IMG/VR virus record: IMGVR_UViG_3300001097_000097
Span: 1 to 20,566 of that record
Reading direction: 5' to 3' (one strand)
Origin: a virus
Length of the DNA stretch: 20,566 nucleotides
Below, one piece after another: positions 20,100 to 20,566 of this stretch. The notes below the pieces were generated by a model. The model saw only the letters and a program-made list of their open reading frames with translations. It did no database searches and was not told the DNA's origin. Position numbers and translations under genes: made by a program. Within the stretch, counting starts at the first letter, position 1. Every line of letters begins with the position of its first letter.

Positions 20100-20456
20100 A
20101 TGAGTAACAAATATTCAGTTGAAGAATTACAGTTTATGTTTAATGAGGGTTTCCGTAAAGCAGAAAATGCTTGTTTAGCCTATCTTGCTCAACATGGTAG
20201 CAATGGCAGTTGTGGTTTTGCGTGGGTTGTTATTGATAAGTTTAATGATAAGAACATTGATGGTCGTCAGAAGATTGCGAAGGACCTTAAGAAGTTAGAT
20301 TGTATCCCTGACAGTAGCGTAGGTGAAATAACTGTATGGAATCCTTCTAAATCCTCAACACAGTGCATATCAGCGTTAGAGGCAGGTGCGAGAGCATTTG
20401 CTAAACACTTAGAACCATTTGGTTTTTATGCTTTTATGGATTCACGTGTTGATTAA
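20100..20456 (+). CDS. Unknown phage protein with CGFAWV motif (118 aa)
   Basis: A 118-residue protein whose start at 20100 follows the TTGGAG leader; an earlier start at 20088 would lie inside the ribosome site. The blocks GSCGFAWVVI (~37-46), a middle ITVWNPS, then ALEAGARAFAKHLEPFGF and a final DSRVD match a pattern that I recall from many unrelated phages (CGFAWV ... WNPS ... EAGA ... SR.D), whose function is unknown. It shares the P2 transcript. Confidence 0.75.
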   Translation: MSNKYSVEELQFMFNEGFRKAENACLAYLAQHGSNGSCGFAWVVIDKFNDKNIDGRQKIAKDLKKLDCIPDSSVGEITVWNPSKSSTQCISALEAGARAFAKHLEPFGFYAFMDSRVD

Positions 20457-20479
20457 TTACACACTGTTACAATTACAAC

Positions 20480-20508
20480 TTGACCTTACCTACAGATATT
20501 GCTATAAT
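20480..20508 (+). promoter_or_regulatory. Early promoter P3
   Basis: TTGACC, 17 bp, TATAAT. The spacer differs from P1 and P2 except for its last bases (TTGC), but GTAGGTTGGGAAAAG again begins seven bases after the -10 (20515). Confidence 0.85.
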
Positions 20509-20514
20509 GTATTT

Positions 20515-20566
20515 GTAGGTTGGGAAAAGGGCAGTTTATGCCAACATACAAATCACTTATTTATAT
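20515..20566 (+). promoter_or_regulatory. Conserved 5' leader (copy 4), cut by window edge
   Basis: GTAGGTTGGGAAAAG is followed by GGCAGTTTATGCC, a perfect four-base-pair hairpin with the same GTTTA loop as copy 1 but a different stem. The window ends in TTATTTATAT, probably the start of the AATTTATATTATTGGAGT block for a gene further right. Confidence 0.7.

Noticed and set aside
1-20566. tRNA genes, CRISPR arrays, insertion sequences, integrase or attachment sites
   Set aside because: Nothing resembling these was seen; the short repeats present are promoter leaders or are within genes.

Overview
This window looks like a piece of an AT-rich, lytic, contractile-tailed phage (myovirus) distantly related to T4. 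Five predicted proteins resemble T4 gene products: the replicative helicase gp41, the tail protein gp26, the neck protein gp14, the tail terminator gp15 and the 3'-phosphatase half of polynucleotide kinase. Textbook sigma-70 promoters (TTGACA, 17 bp, TATAAT) and Shine-Dalgarno sites suggest a Gram-negative, probably gammaproteobacterial host. I see no host genes, tRNA genes, CRISPR array or insertion sequence.

Left half (1-11540, all minus strand): a tightly packed operon read right to left, mostly with ATGA or TAATG stop/start overlaps or very short gaps. The order is a small acidic protein, gp41-like helicase, a possible nuclease, a ParB-like protein, a gp26-like tail assembly protein with a second reading frame reached by a likely -1 frameshift, a coiled-coil protein, a 1311-residue tape-measure-like protein with two cell-wall-degrading domains, neck gp14, terminator gp15, and four small structural or fibre-like proteins.

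Centre (11541-12221): a 681-bp divergent intergenic region with several rightward promoter candidates, one exact 9-mer DnaA box and a strong terminator placed before queC, so that a short non-coding transcript is possible.

Right half (12222-16771, plus strand): a 7-deazaguanine DNA modification cluster of queC, a free-standing class II glutamine amidotransferase, a dpdA-type transglycosylase, queF and queE. QueE and QueC make preQ0, QueF reduces it to preQ1, and DpdA would exchange it for guanine in phage DNA, protecting the DNA from restriction. queD and folE are absent here, so those steps must come from the host or from elsewhere in the genome. Carrying both QueF (points to preQ1) and a Gat protein (in other systems linked to archaeosine) makes the final base uncertain.

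Far right (16778-20566, plus strand): small early or accessory genes: a dCMP-deaminase-like enzyme, a zinc-ribbon protein, a Pnk-type phosphatase, a SleB-type endolysin with signal peptide, and several unknown small proteins. Three near-identical promoter-plus-leader cassettes, interspersed with rho-independent terminators, organise this part. Two small genes (12934-13102 and 19813-20078) appear broken by single frameshifts.
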